A stretch of DNA of 64,000 nt from CAZIKB01 sp964539665 (GTDB lineage: Bacteria; Zhuqueibacterota; Zhuqueibacteria; Oceanimicrobiales; Oceanimicrobiaceae), in assembly GCA_964539665.1 (NCBI GenBank), contig CAZIKB010000016.1:1-64000 (forward strand), in the 5' to 3' direction. Each line of letters begins with the position of its first letter. Within the stretch, counting starts at the first letter, position 1. Below the pieces are notes generated by a model. The model ran no database searches. It was not told where the DNA came from and was given only the letters and a program-made list of their open reading frames with translations. Position numbers and translations under genes: made by a program. Positions 17,171 through 26,228 of the stretch are shown piece after piece.

Positions 17171-17794
17171 ATGGAATCCCAGATAGATTTACCAAGAAAA
17201 GAACGCGAACGCCTGGCGCGACGGGAACAGATATTAAACGCAGCCAGAAAGGTGTTTTCAGAACGAGGTTTTGAAAAGGCCACTTTAGATGAAATCGCCG
17301 AGGTTGCTGAATATGGTAAAGGTACGATTTATAATTACTTCAAAAATAAAGAGGAACTATTTTCCTGTATCATTAAAGGCGGCATTAGCAGCTTTCAAAG
17401 ATTTGTAGAAGAAGCTATTCGAAATAAAACCACTCCCAGAGAGAAAATTGAAACCTATATAGATGCGGCCTTTGAGTTTTTTGAAACACACCGGCCGATA
17501 TTCAGCGCTTTGGAATTAGAGAGAAACAGTTTAGCACAAAGTTTAAATTGCGAGATGTATGAAAATTGTTATGAACAACACAGAGCCTTATTGAAGTATT
17601 TAGGTCAATTATTTAAGGATGGCATAAAAGGAGGAGACTTCAAAAAATTAGATGCTTTCAAGTTAGCGCAATCCCTGTTTGGATTGATTCATGTAGCTTT
17701 TTTTCATGCAATCAGAGAACCCGCAACCAGTAATTTAAAAAAGGATGCTAAATTAATAAAACAAATATTTTTCGAGGGAGCAGCTAAAGTTTAA
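17171..17794 (+). CDS. TetR/AcrR-family transcriptional regulator
   Basis: 207 residues. The N-terminal TetR helix-turn-helix is clear (about residues 14-60): REQILNAARKVFSERGF, then ATLDEIAEVAEYGKGTIYNYF and KNKEELF. The C-terminal ligand-binding domain is all-helical and of normal length. It is followed after about 100 bases by genes for a complete tripartite RND pump on the same strand, so it is most likely the local repressor of that pump and of itself. The ligand is unknown. Confidence 0.94.
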   Translation: MESQIDLPRKERERLARREQILNAARKVFSERGFEKATLDEIAEVAEYGKGTIYNYFKNKEELFSCIIKGGISSFQRFVEEAIRNKTTPREKIETYIDAAFEFFETHRPIFSALELERNSLAQSLNCEMYENCYEQHRALLKYLGQLFKDGIKGGDFKKLDAFKLAQSLFGLIHVAFFHAIREPATSNLKKDAKLIKQIFFEGAAKV

Positions 17795-17892
17795 TAATGT
17801 TAGCTTAAAGTTAAGAATTTTAAACTTTATGCCGTATTTTTCACTAATGTCAATAACAGAACTCAAATAAATTTAGAATTAAGGAAGTGCAA

Positions 17893-19224
17893 ATGAAAGT
17901 TATGATATTTTCGTTTTTAACCATTATTATTTGTATTTTATCATCGGTCAATTTTTCTCAGGCACAAAATACACCCATTGTACTTAGCCTGGAAGATGCT
18001 GTTGAGATGGCTACTGAGAACAACGAGAACATTCTTATAGCAAGTAACGATGTTCAAAATGCCAATGCCAGAATTCGGGAGGCCTGGGCGGATGCTTTGC
18101 CTGATATAAATTTTACTGGCATTTACACCAGAAATATTAAACAACCAGTATTTTTCTTTCCCGATCCAAGTACTGGAGAACAAACAGCATTTCGAATTGG
18201 CCAAAAAAATTCATATGTTTTAAACTTTACTTTTGACCAGCCCCTTTTTCAGGCCGGCAAAGTTTCTGGTGGCATTAAAGCAGCTAAACTGTATAAAAAA
18301 TTTTCAAATGAAGGCTTTCAATCTGTAAAATCCAGTGTAGTTTTGTCAGTTAAAACAGCATATTTTACAGTACAATTAAATGAGCAGCTTTTGAACATTA
18401 ATCAGCAATCCCTTGATCAGCAATTCGCAAATTTAATCAATACTCGGAAACTTTTTCAGCAGGGTCAGGTCTCGGAATTAGATACCCTGAAAGCCTGGGT
18501 CGATTATGCGAATCTTCAACCAATAGTTTATCGCTCCGAAAACAATTTGCGTATAGCAGAGAATCAGCTCAAGGAAATAATTGGTCTGGATTTGGATAAG
18601 GAAATTTCTTTGAAGGACGAATTGCATTTTGAGCAAACAAATGGTTTATCTCTTGAAGATATGCAGGAAGTAGCATTGAGAGATCGACCGGAACTCAAAC
18701 AATTAGATTATCAATCAAACATGCTTAAACATAACATTGGCATTACGCGTTCGGACCTTTTACCAAAGCTTTCTTTTACTGGGAATTACCAGAGTGTCGC
18801 TCAATCAGATATTTTCGATTTAGGATTAGGATTTCAAACCAGTGTCAGTGGAGCGATAAGACTGGAGGTTCCAATTTTTAACGGGTTTAGAACGTTCGCA
18901 AAAGTACAACAAGCGAAATTAGATTATAGAAATTCACAGCATCAGGTCGATATGTTCAAAGATAACCTCAAAATTGAGATTAAATTTATTTTGTTAAATA
19001 TAAATGAAGCTGAAAAAAGGATTCAGGTTCAGCAGCATGCCATTAGCCAGGCTGAGCGGGCTCTTTTTATGGCGGAACGAAGATACAAAGAAGGAGTAGG
19101 AACACAATTAGAGCTTGGTGATGCGTTACTGGCATTAAATATTACAAAAACTAATTATGTGCAAGCAGTTTATGACCAAAAGGTCGCGCTTGCCGAATTA
19201 AATAAAGCCACAGGGAGAAATTAA
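17893..19224 (+). CDS. TolC-family outer-membrane efflux channel
   Basis: 443 residues from ATG 17893, preceded by AAGGAAG at 17881-17887 (a GTG two codons earlier is less likely). A Sec signal peptide ends near SQAQ. The mature protein contains two homologous halves of long helices with coiled-coil repeats and beta-strand segments, as in TolC/OprM. Typical family segments are SLEDAVEMATENN at the mature N-terminus, IREAWADALPDINFTG and RYKEGVGTQLELGDALLALN near the end. It forms the outer-membrane exit duct for the pump encoded by the next two genes and lies three bases before the adaptor gene. Confidence 0.94.
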   Translation: MKVMIFSFLTIIICILSSVNFSQAQNTPIVLSLEDAVEMATENNENILIASNDVQNANARIREAWADALPDINFTGIYTRNIKQPVFFFPDPSTGEQTAFRIGQKNSYVLNFTFDQPLFQAGKVSGGIKAAKLYKKFSNEGFQSVKSSVVLSVKTAYFTVQLNEQLLNINQQSLDQQFANLINTRKLFQQGQVSELDTLKAWVDYANLQPIVYRSENNLRIAENQLKEIIGLDLDKEISLKDELHFEQTNGLSLEDMQEVALRDRPELKQLDYQSNMLKHNIGITRSDLLPKLSFTGNYQSVAQSDIFDLGLGFQTSVSGAIRLEVPIFNGFRTFAKVQQAKLDYRNSQHQVDMFKDNLKIEIKFILLNINEAEKRIQVQQHAISQAERALFMAERRYKEGVGTQLELGDALLALNITKTNYVQAVYDQKVALAELNKATGRN

Positions 19225-19227
19225 GAC

Positions 19228-20280
19228 ATGAAGCTTAAACATTTAACCAGTATTTTGATTGTTCTGGCATTCATTATCTTTCATTTGAATTGCGGAGGCG
19301 ATAACAACGGGGAAAATGATTCTAATAATGGAGTTCCTGAAAATTTCACTGATGTGAAGGTCCTGACAATTAAGCCCGCAAATTTTGAGGATTTTATTGA
19401 GGTGACTGGCACAGTCCGTGCCGACATTGCCGCCACTATTAGCTCGGAAGAGATGGGAGTCATTGAAAAATTTTTAAAAGACAAAGGCGACCGTGTAAAA
19501 AAGGGCGAAGTTATCGCAAAGTTAGAAAGTAAGACGTTACAGGCAAGCCACGATGAAGCAAAAGCATCCTATCTTTTGAGTGAAGCGACTTTTAAACGAC
19601 AGGCAAACCTGTATCAAGATAAAGTTATTTCCGAGCAAAGGTATTTAGAATATAAATATAGTCTGGACAGAGACTTGGCACGCTATGAGAATATTAATGC
19701 GCGACTCGAAAAAACCAAAATAAAAAGCCCGATTTTCGGCATTATTGATGATAGGTTAGCTGAAGTGGGCGAATTGTCACTCCCTGGCACACCGTTATTT
19801 AAAATTGTAAAAATAGACGTTGTAAAAATAATCGCGTCTGTACCGGAAAGGTTTATTACAGATGTAAAAAACGGCTCGCTAACCCTCATAACTTTCGATG
19901 TATTGCCAGATGTGGAATTTGAAGGCCGGGTGTCTTTTGTGGGGCCAAGTATAATTGCAAGTACCCGAACATTTCCCATCGAGATAAAGTTGCAAAATAC
20001 GGATGGTCAACTTAAACCTGAAATGTTTGCTAATATTAAAATTAAAAAAGCACAGCTTGATGGCGTGGTAGTCATCCCAAGAGACGCCATCATTGAAACA
20101 GAAACGGGTAAATTTGTTTTTATTAATCAGGGAAATTTGGCGTCGAAGCGTGAAGTGAAAATTGGTGCTTCATACAATAATCGAATTTGGATTTCGAATG
20201 GAATCAAGCACGGGGATGAACTCATTGTCGTAGGACATCGTGATTTAGTAGATGGTGAAAGAATTGCAGTTCATGAATGA
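19228..20280 (+). CDS. RND efflux periplasmic adaptor (membrane-fusion) lipoprotein
   Basis: 350 residues. A short signal peptide ends in lipobox LNC at about residues 20-22, so the adaptor is probably lipid-anchored. The lipoyl-like half-motifs (EVTGTVRADIAATISSE and GVIEKFLKDKGDRVKKGEVIAKLE), an alpha-helical hairpin rich in charged residues (about 105-150), the second lipoyl half (IKSPIFGIIDDRLAEVGELS), a beta-barrel domain and a membrane-proximal domain follow in the usual order. It bridges the TolC-like channel and the inner-membrane RND pump encoded on either side. Confidence 0.94.
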   Translation: MKLKHLTSILIVLAFIIFHLNCGGDNNGENDSNNGVPENFTDVKVLTIKPANFEDFIEVTGTVRADIAATISSEEMGVIEKFLKDKGDRVKKGEVIAKLESKTLQASHDEAKASYLLSEATFKRQANLYQDKVISEQRYLEYKYSLDRDLARYENINARLEKTKIKSPIFGIIDDRLAEVGELSLPGTPLFKIVKIDVVKIIASVPERFITDVKNGSLTLITFDVLPDVEFEGRVSFVGPSIIASTRTFPIEIKLQNTDGQLKPEMFANIKIKKAQLDGVVVIPRDAIIETETGKFVFINQGNLASKREVKIGASYNNRIWISNGIKHGDELIVVGHRDLVDGERIAVHE

Positions 20281-20305
20281 TACTTCAAAGATATAGAGGA
20301 CAAAA

Positions 20306-23300
20306 ATGAAAATAATTGATTTTTCATTAACACACAAACCATCAATATTTGTCTTAATAACCATATTTGTAATAATGGGCCTGAGCTCTTACAGCACCCT
20401 GCCGAGAGAATCAGCGCCAGCAATAACCATACCGATTGTGTTAGTTTCAACCCCATATTTTGGGGTAACGCCGGGCGACATCGAAACTTTGGTTACGCAG
20501 CCAATTGAACGAAAAATAAAGGAAATAACCGACCTTAAGGAAATTCGCTCTACATCCGCCGAGGGAATTTCTATTATTGAGGTAGAATTCAATCCAGATG
20601 TGGACATGGATGAGGCGATTCAAAAAGTGCGGGATAAAGTTGATCTGGCCAAAAGTGAGATTCCTGAAGATGCGGAAGAACCTATTATTAATGAAATAAG
20701 CTTTGAAGAGTTTCCTATTATGTTGGTTAACATTTCAGGAAATTATGACTTGGTTAAACTAAAAGAAATCGGCGAGGACTTTGAAGACAAGTTTGAAACG
20801 ATTCCTGGAGTTTTGGACGCGGTCATCAGCGGTGGGCTTGAAAGAGAAGTCAAAGTAAATGTGGATTTGGGCAAGCTCAAACATTACAACATTGCCTTCA
20901 ATGATGTGATTGAAACCATCCAGGATGAAAATAAAACCATTCCGGGCGGCTCGATTGAAGTAGGAAATATAAAATATCTGGTGCGCATTCCTGGAGAATT
21001 CCAGGAAGTAGAAATCATTCCAGAACTGGTAGCCAAAGTAATCGATGGGACTCCAGTATATATAAAAGATATCGCTGAGGTTGAATATGGGTACAAAGAT
21101 CGCTCAAGCATGGCACGGGAAGGCGGCCGCAATTGTGTCTCTCTAAGTGTAAAAAAGCGATCGGGCGCGAACCTGATTAAAATAACGGATGAAATTAAAA
21201 ATATCATTGAAGAAGAAAAAGTGACCCTGCCCTCCGGCACGGTCATCACCATTACTGCCGACCGTTCCAAAGATATCAGACACATGGTTTCTGATTTGGA
21301 AAATAATATTATTTCGGGCCTGTTTTTAGTTGTTGGAGTTTTGTTTGCCTTTCTCGGTTTCAGGAGTTCAGTATTTATAGCTATAGCGATACCGCTTTCT
21401 ATGTTAATTTCGTTTATTATTATTCAGGCTCTGGGCTACACGTTAAATATGATTGTGTTATTTAGTTTGATTCTGGCTCTGGGAATGATGGTAGATAATG
21501 CCATTGTTCTGGTTGAAAATATCTATCGACACCGGGAGGAAGGATTCAACGCTTTTGAATCGTCCCAAAAAGGCGCCAATGAAATTAGCAGAGCGATCAC
21601 TGCTTCAACCATCACAACCCTTTGTGCTTTTGCACCCATGATCTTTTGGCCAGGCATTATGGGCGAATTCATGAAATATCTACCCATAACTTTAATTATA
21701 ACGTTAAGCTGCTCGCTTTTTGTCGCATTGACCATCAATCCTGTTCTTTGTGAAGTATTCCTGAAAGTTAAAAAGGGAAAAAAGAAAGAGACCCTGTTTC
21801 CCAAAATTCTGATATACTATGATAAAGCGCTGAGATGGAGCCTGAATCACAGGGGTATGAGCATCGGTGCGTCTTTTGCCAGTCTATTAGTGATCATTAT
21901 ACTTTATGGTTTCTTTGGCACCGGAATTGAGTTTTTTCCTGAAGTGGATCCATCTCAGATAACGGTTGAAGTAACTGCACCTACCGGTACAAAACTGGAA
22001 GAATCTGACCGTATTGTAAGAGTGATTGAAAATAAGATACCCAAATTTAAACAAGATATTACCAGCTATGTCGCGAATGTAGGCGCAGAAGGGAGTGGAT
22101 TTAGTTTTGGCGGCGGAGGCGGCACGCCGCACAAAAGCATGGTCACAATTGAATTCCTGGATCAACAGGATCGGCATCAATCCTCAGATATTACCATGCA
22201 ACAGATAAGACATGAAATTGTGCGTATTCCCGGCGCTCGAATTGAAGTAGATAAACCTGATATGGGACCGCCCGCCGGACCGCCGGTAAACGTTGAAATT
22301 TCAGGGAATGATTTTACCGTATTAGGAGATTTAGCCGCTCAGGTCAGAAGAGAAATTAATAATATTCCAGGCCTGGTTGATCTTAAAGATGACTTTGATC
22401 AAGGACGGCCTGAATTAAGAGTGCGAATTGACAGAAAAAAAGCGGCCATTTATGGTTTGAACACTTCCAAAATTGCGTCTACTATTCGAACTGCAATTTA
22501 TGGTACCGAGGCTTCAGAGTATCGAGTTGCCGATGATGAATATGCTATAACCGTTCGCTTGAAAGAACAGACTCGTAATCGGTTGGACGTATTAAATAAC
22601 CTCACCATATTTGAGGAGGGTACACAAATTCCCCTCATATCATTGGCCACATTTGAATTTGAAGGGGGATTTACCGCAATTAAGCGCAAGGATCTAAAAC
22701 GTGTGGTGACGGTTTCTGCTAATGTGGAAGGCCGCCTCGCAAACGATGTTTTAAAAGATGTACAAACAAAAATAGCTGATTTCTCATTTCCTCCGGGTTA
22801 CATGGTGGCTTACACAGGTGAAAACAAAGAGCAGGATGAAAGTCAGGCTTTTCTTTCGCGGGCTTTTTTAATGGCGCTTTTCTTAATGTTTCTGGTTCTG
22901 GTTTATGAATTCAATTCTGCTTCGCTGCCTTTTGTTATTATGATTTCCATCATATTATCTTTAATAGGTGTGTTCTTTGGCCTGTTGGTCACGCGTCTGC
23001 CATTTGGAATTCTGATGACTGGCATTGGCGTTATTAGTTTAGCAGGTGTGGTGGTAAATAATGCCATTGTTTTGATTGATTATATTCAGCAACTACGGCA
23101 ACGAGGTTTAAACAAATTAGAAGCAATTATTCAGGGTGGAAAAACCAGAATGCGTCCAGTCATTTTAACTGCTGTCACAACAATAATGGGACTGATTCCT
23201 TTAACCACAGGATTGAATTTCGATTTCCGCAACTTCAGATTTAGCATTGGCGGTGAAAGTTCCCAGTGGTGGGGCCCCATGGGCGTCGCGGTGATATTTG

Positions 23301-23458
23301 GCTTAGCTATCGCTACCTTTCTAACATTAATCGTGGTTCCCGTGGTTTATTATATTTTTGACGACTGGAGTGAAAGGGCGAGCCGGAAATTTTCAACCAT
23401 GTTTAACGGCGAACTTGGAGAGCCGTTGGTGGAAGAAGCAGAGGTGTCTGAGCTTTGA
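20306..23458 (+). CDS. RND-family multidrug/solute efflux permease
   Basis: 1050 residues, the standard length for HAE1-type AcrB homologues. It has an N-terminal membrane helix, a large periplasmic domain (about 35-340), a cluster of membrane helices with the proton-relay segment GMMVDNAIVLVEN (about 393-405), a second periplasmic loop (about 555-860) containing a glycine-rich GGGGGT stretch, and a terminal helix block with GVVVNNAIVLIDY and RMRPVILTAVTT. The relay helix has a single Asp (VDN) instead of the Asp pair of AcrB, which is common in uncharacterised RND clades. It is energised by the proton-motive force. The substrate cannot be inferred. Confidence 0.95.
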   Translation: MKIIDFSLTHKPSIFVLITIFVIMGLSSYSTLPRESAPAITIPIVLVSTPYFGVTPGDIETLVTQPIERKIKEITDLKEIRSTSAEGISIIEVEFNPDVDMDEAIQKVRDKVDLAKSEIPEDAEEPIINEISFEEFPIMLVNISGNYDLVKLKEIGEDFEDKFETIPGVLDAVISGGLEREVKVNVDLGKLKHYNIAFNDVIETIQDENKTIPGGSIEVGNIKYLVRIPGEFQEVEIIPELVAKVIDGTPVYIKDIAEVEYGYKDRSSMAREGGRNCVSLSVKKRSGANLIKITDEIKNIIEEEKVTLPSGTVITITADRSKDIRHMVSDLENNIISGLFLVVGVLFAFLGFRSSVFIAIAIPLSMLISFIIIQALGYTLNMIVLFSLILALGMMVDNAIVLVENIYRHREEGFNAFESSQKGANEISRAITASTITTLCAFAPMIFWPGIMGEFMKYLPITLIITLSCSLFVALTINPVLCEVFLKVKKGKKKETLFPKILIYYDKALRWSLNHRGMSIGASFASLLVIIILYGFFGTGIEFFPEVDPSQITVEVTAPTGTKLEESDRIVRVIENKIPKFKQDITSYVANVGAEGSGFSFGGGGGTPHKSMVTIEFLDQQDRHQSSDITMQQIRHEIVRIPGARIEVDKPDMGPPAGPPVNVEISGNDFTVLGDLAAQVRREINNIPGLVDLKDDFDQGRPELRVRIDRKKAAIYGLNTSKIASTIRTAIYGTEASEYRVADDEYAITVRLKEQTRNRLDVLNNLTIFEEGTQIPLISLATFEFEGGFTAIKRKDLKRVVTVSANVEGRLANDVLKDVQTKIADFSFPPGYMVAYTGENKEQDESQAFLSRAFLMALFLMFLVLVYEFNSASLPFVIMISIILSLIGVFFGLLVTRLPFGILMTGIGVISLAGVVVNNAIVLIDYIQQLRQRGLNKLEAIIQGGKTRMRPVILTAVTTIMGLIPLTTGLNFDFRNFRFSIGGESSQWWGPMGVAVIFGLAIATFLTLIVVPVVYYIFDDWSERASRKFSTMFNGELGEPLVEEAEVSEL

Positions 23459-23467
23459 TTCATTGGT

Positions 23468-23573
23468 GTCATGCCCTTCCCGACTTTCCTTTAGATTAAC
23501 AATAATGAATATCGGGATTAATCGGGCATCCATGACAATTCTGTATTCGTGCTAAAAAGAACACGGGAATGAC
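23468..23573. repeat. Possible GTCAT-bounded intergenic element
   Basis: The left end (GTCATGCCC, 23468-23476) is complementary to GGGCATcCATGAC inside the segment and, less perfectly, to the right end CGGGAATGAC (23564-23573). The design resembles the GTCATT-bounded elements at 24781, 27866 and 39491. It follows the RND gene directly and may help terminate its transcript. The boundaries are approximate. Confidence 0.4.
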
Positions 23574-23673
23574 AGTAATGGCTTAATGACTAATGACTTT
23601 AGCTGTGAAACTCTTTCGCTGAAATTATCGTAACCAGAGAAGATATATCCAACAATAAGATTTGGAGGTTCTC

Positions 23674-23886
23674 GTGGAACTCGCCGTACTTTTGCTCATG
23701 CTGGCCGCTATTATAATTTTCTTCAAGCTTATAGCTGTTATTTTTAAGGCTGGTTTCTTTGTCTTGAGTATACCATTCCAGATTATCGGTGCAATTCTGG
23801 GAGTGGTTCTGGTTTTGATGATTGTACCTTTTATGGTGGTGGCAGGAATAGCCACGGCCTTACTTGCTCCGTTATTAGTGTTGTGA
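23674..23886 (+). CDS. Small hydrophobic membrane protein
   Basis: 70 residues starting at GTG 23674, five bases after a strong GGAGG (23664-23668). The protein is almost wholly hydrophobic: one helix at residues 1-25, a short FKAGFFVLSIPFQ segment, and a second Val/Leu/Ile-rich helix pair to the end. It probably spans the inner membrane two or three times. I recognise no named family, although similar small membrane proteins occur widely. It stands alone, tail to tail with the methyltransferase gene. Confidence 0.65.
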   Translation: MELAVLLLMLAAIIIFFKLIAVIFKAGFFVLSIPFQIIGAILGVVLVLMIVPFMVVAGIATALLAPLLVL

Positions 23887-23948
23887 CCTTTCCTGCCTTT
23901 TATATTAGTTTTGGTGGGAGTATATCTTGTGGTGAAGAAGTAAGATTT

Positions 23949-24686
23949 TCACCCCGCAATAACCACAAGATTTCCGGACGTTTCTGCATCAAATTTATTT
24001 TTACTCAAATCTGCGAAAAACTGCACTTGATTAAAGCCATTCTTTTGCAGTGTGTTTTGGAGCTCGGACAAACGCCAGGGATATAATTGCGTACTGATCA
24101 TCTGGTGAGAAAATCCACTTTTTCCCTTCTCCAGTATCAATATATTGAATTGGATTAAGTGCTCTTTGAAATCATAAAATCTTATAAATATTTTATTTCC
24201 GTATTCAGTAATTCCAACAAGTCTTTCTTTTTTATTTAAAATCTTTGCATAATTGAGAAGCTGGATTATTAGATAGCCTCCCGGAAGAAGACCCCTTCGA
24301 AAATTCTCAGCCACTGTATCTAATTCGTGTTTACTTAATAGATGAGCCAGTGAATTTCCAAGACAAAAAATAGCGTCAAACGAATCCTGCACCTGCTCAG
24401 GAAAAGTCAGGAAGTCTGTTTCAGTAAATTTTGCAGACACCTGATGTCTCGATGCGTTCTTTTTTGCCAGGTCTATCATCTTTTTTGAAGTGTCAATGCC
24501 CGTTACTTCAATTCCCAAGCTCGATAGCAAGATTGAGTGAAAACCGCTGCCGCAGCCGGCGTCCAGCGTCTTCCTGAAACCATATTGTTTATTCAGCTCT
24601 TCAAAAATCGGACGCTCTTTGACCATCCTTTCATCAAAGCGGGTCATCAAATCGTAATCTTCTGAAAGTAGATTGTAGAAGTCCAT
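23949..24686 (-). CDS. Class I SAM-dependent methyltransferase
   Basis: 245 residues. The SAM-binding motif I is TLDAGCGSGFHSILL (about 40-54), followed by the acidic end of strand 2 (VTGIDTSKKMIDLAKKN), motif II (FDAIFCLGNSLAHL) and motif III (LLPGGYLIIQLLNY). The FCLGNSLAHL motif and overall length resemble the glycine N-methyltransferase-like/small-molecule methyltransferase group. The substrate is unknown. It stands alone on the minus strand with no informative neighbour. Confidence 0.9.
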   Translation of the reverse strand: MDFYNLLSEDYDLMTRFDERMVKERPIFEELNKQYGFRKTLDAGCGSGFHSILLSSLGIEVTGIDTSKKMIDLAKKNASRHQVSAKFTETDFLTFPEQVQDSFDAIFCLGNSLAHLLSKHELDTVAENFRRGLLPGGYLIIQLLNYAKILNKKERLVGITEYGNKIFIRFYDFKEHLIQFNILILEKGKSGFSHQMISTQLYPWRLSELQNTLQKNGFNQVQFFADLSKNKFDAETSGNLVVIAG

Positions 24687-24780
24687 ATTAATATTAATTT
24701 AATGAATAATTTTTAAACTATTTTGTTATAGTAAGAGTGAAAAGTTTAAATTAGTGTCTGACCGAAAACCGCCTTTTCTT

Positions 24781-24863
24781 GTCATTGCGAGCGTTTCTCA
24801 GAGAAGCAATCTCCCAGTTAGACAGGCATGAGATTGCTTCGGCAAAAAACACCTCGCAGTGAC
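24781..24863. repeat. GTCATTGCGAG-type inverted-repeat element
   Basis: An 83-base element begins with GTCATTGCGAG and ends with CTCGCAGTGAC, its complement with one mismatch. Inside, GAAGCAATCT pairs with AGATTGCTTC. Near-identical palindromic elements are scattered through intergenic DNA of many bacteria and behave as non-autonomous repeats. It lies between the methyltransferase (-) and the outer-membrane protein (+), in a gap that otherwise holds no gene. Confidence 0.75.
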
Positions 24864-25045
24864 AGCAGGAATGCAGAGATTTGGTTCAAACGCTACATAG
24901 TTTTAATTAGACAGTGCTCGGAAAGTTTATCACTGATTTTTGAGATTAAATGTACTTTATTTTAATAGATACTGTCAAATATAGTCACTATATTCATTTC
25001 TTTCAAGAAAATTCTTTGTCACATTCAAATTTGGGAGACACAATT

Positions 25046-26197
25046 TTGATAATAAAGCATCTTTCGCCAAGACTCGTTTGTATTATACTATTTTGTATTA
25101 TTCATTTTCTCTCTTCCTCCAGAGTTAAAATCCTCGCGAATGATGGTAACAACAACAAAACTTCAAAAGATCCCAAAATTGTAGAAGTTGTAAAAAAATA
25201 TCTCGACGGTTTTACGATTGGTGAGGATACACGTTTTTTTCCTTATGTAAGCCTTGAAGATTGGTTTGATCCATATTTGGGTACGAAGCTGGAACATGGT
25301 ACTTTTTGGAATCAAACAGATAGAATGTTTCACCATATAAAGATTGAAAATTTTACCGAATTTTCATGGAAGTTTCGATATCAGGCCAATTCAATCTCAT
25401 CTGAAAATACAAAATTAAGTATTTTGTTTAAAACAAAAATGACGGATGATGATTACTATTATGGAATTGGTGATACTACTTTAAAAAAGAACCGTTTTGA
25501 GGTGGATTATTTCGCGTATTTTATCGGCGGTGAAATTCAGCAATCCCTCTCAAAAACAGTTTTACTCCGCTGGTCAGCAGGATTGTGGAATTTTAATACA
25601 GGATTAAAAGAGGGTGGAGAATTTGAAAAAGCGTCTGACGCTCAATATGTAACCTCCCGTTTTACTTTTAGCGATAAGAAATCTGCAGATTACTGGAAAG
25701 CTTCAACAGACCATCAATGGTCCATCTATCTCGAAACCGGTTTGCCGGTTCATTCTTCTGTTTCCTCGTATGCACGGCTAAACTACTATTCTTATACTCA
25801 TTTTCGACTCTTCACAAAAACAAGAATTGGCATAGGCAACCGGATTGAGTTTCTAATTGCTAAAGATAGAGAATTAGTCCCATATTTTGCCCTGCCAGAA
25901 GTCGGTTCAAGAAGCGGGCTTAGAGGTTTTTCAAAAGAGAGATTTCGAAATTTTGTCCTGACTGCATTAAACCTGGAATATTCTTTCCTGTTTTCAGAAT
26001 CTATTGAAGGATTTCTGTTAACAGATCTGGTTCTAACCGGGTCAAAGCCTGCCAAACTTTTTAAAGGCAGCCTCCATCAAAGCTTTGGAGTTGGTTTTCG
26101 GTTTCAAAATACATCACATCCTTTTACTCTCGGATTCGCGGCTGGCAAAGAAGGCTGGAAATTGTTTTCTTCTATTGCAGTTGGCAGTCCGTGGTAA
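25046..26197 (+). CDS. Omp85/BamA-type outer-membrane beta-barrel without POTRA domains
   Basis: 383 residues from TTG 25046, preceded at seven bases by GGGAGA and beginning a good signal peptide (about 30 residues, Ile/Leu-rich); an ATG 32 codons earlier gives an unlikely leader. The rest alternates short polar and aromatic beta-strands. VGSRSGLRGF (around residue 292) is the L6-loop LRGF motif of the Omp85 superfamily, and the last strand closes the barrel (terminal residues GSPW). No POTRA repeat precedes the barrel, as in the surface-antigen D15-like short members. The function is unknown; the barrel is expected in the outer membrane. Confidence 0.82.
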   Translation: MIIKHLSPRLVCIILFCIIHFLSSSRVKILANDGNNNKTSKDPKIVEVVKKYLDGFTIGEDTRFFPYVSLEDWFDPYLGTKLEHGTFWNQTDRMFHHIKIENFTEFSWKFRYQANSISSENTKLSILFKTKMTDDDYYYGIGDTTLKKNRFEVDYFAYFIGGEIQQSLSKTVLLRWSAGLWNFNTGLKEGGEFEKASDAQYVTSRFTFSDKKSADYWKASTDHQWSIYLETGLPVHSSVSSYARLNYYSYTHFRLFTKTRIGIGNRIEFLIAKDRELVPYFALPEVGSRSGLRGFSKERFRNFVLTALNLEYSFLFSESIEGFLLTDLVLTGSKPAKLFKGSLHQSFGVGFRFQNTSHPFTLGFAAGKEGWKLFSSIAVGSPW

Positions 26198-26228
26198 ATA
26201 AGTTTAATCCTGTAATCTATTGTTCTCT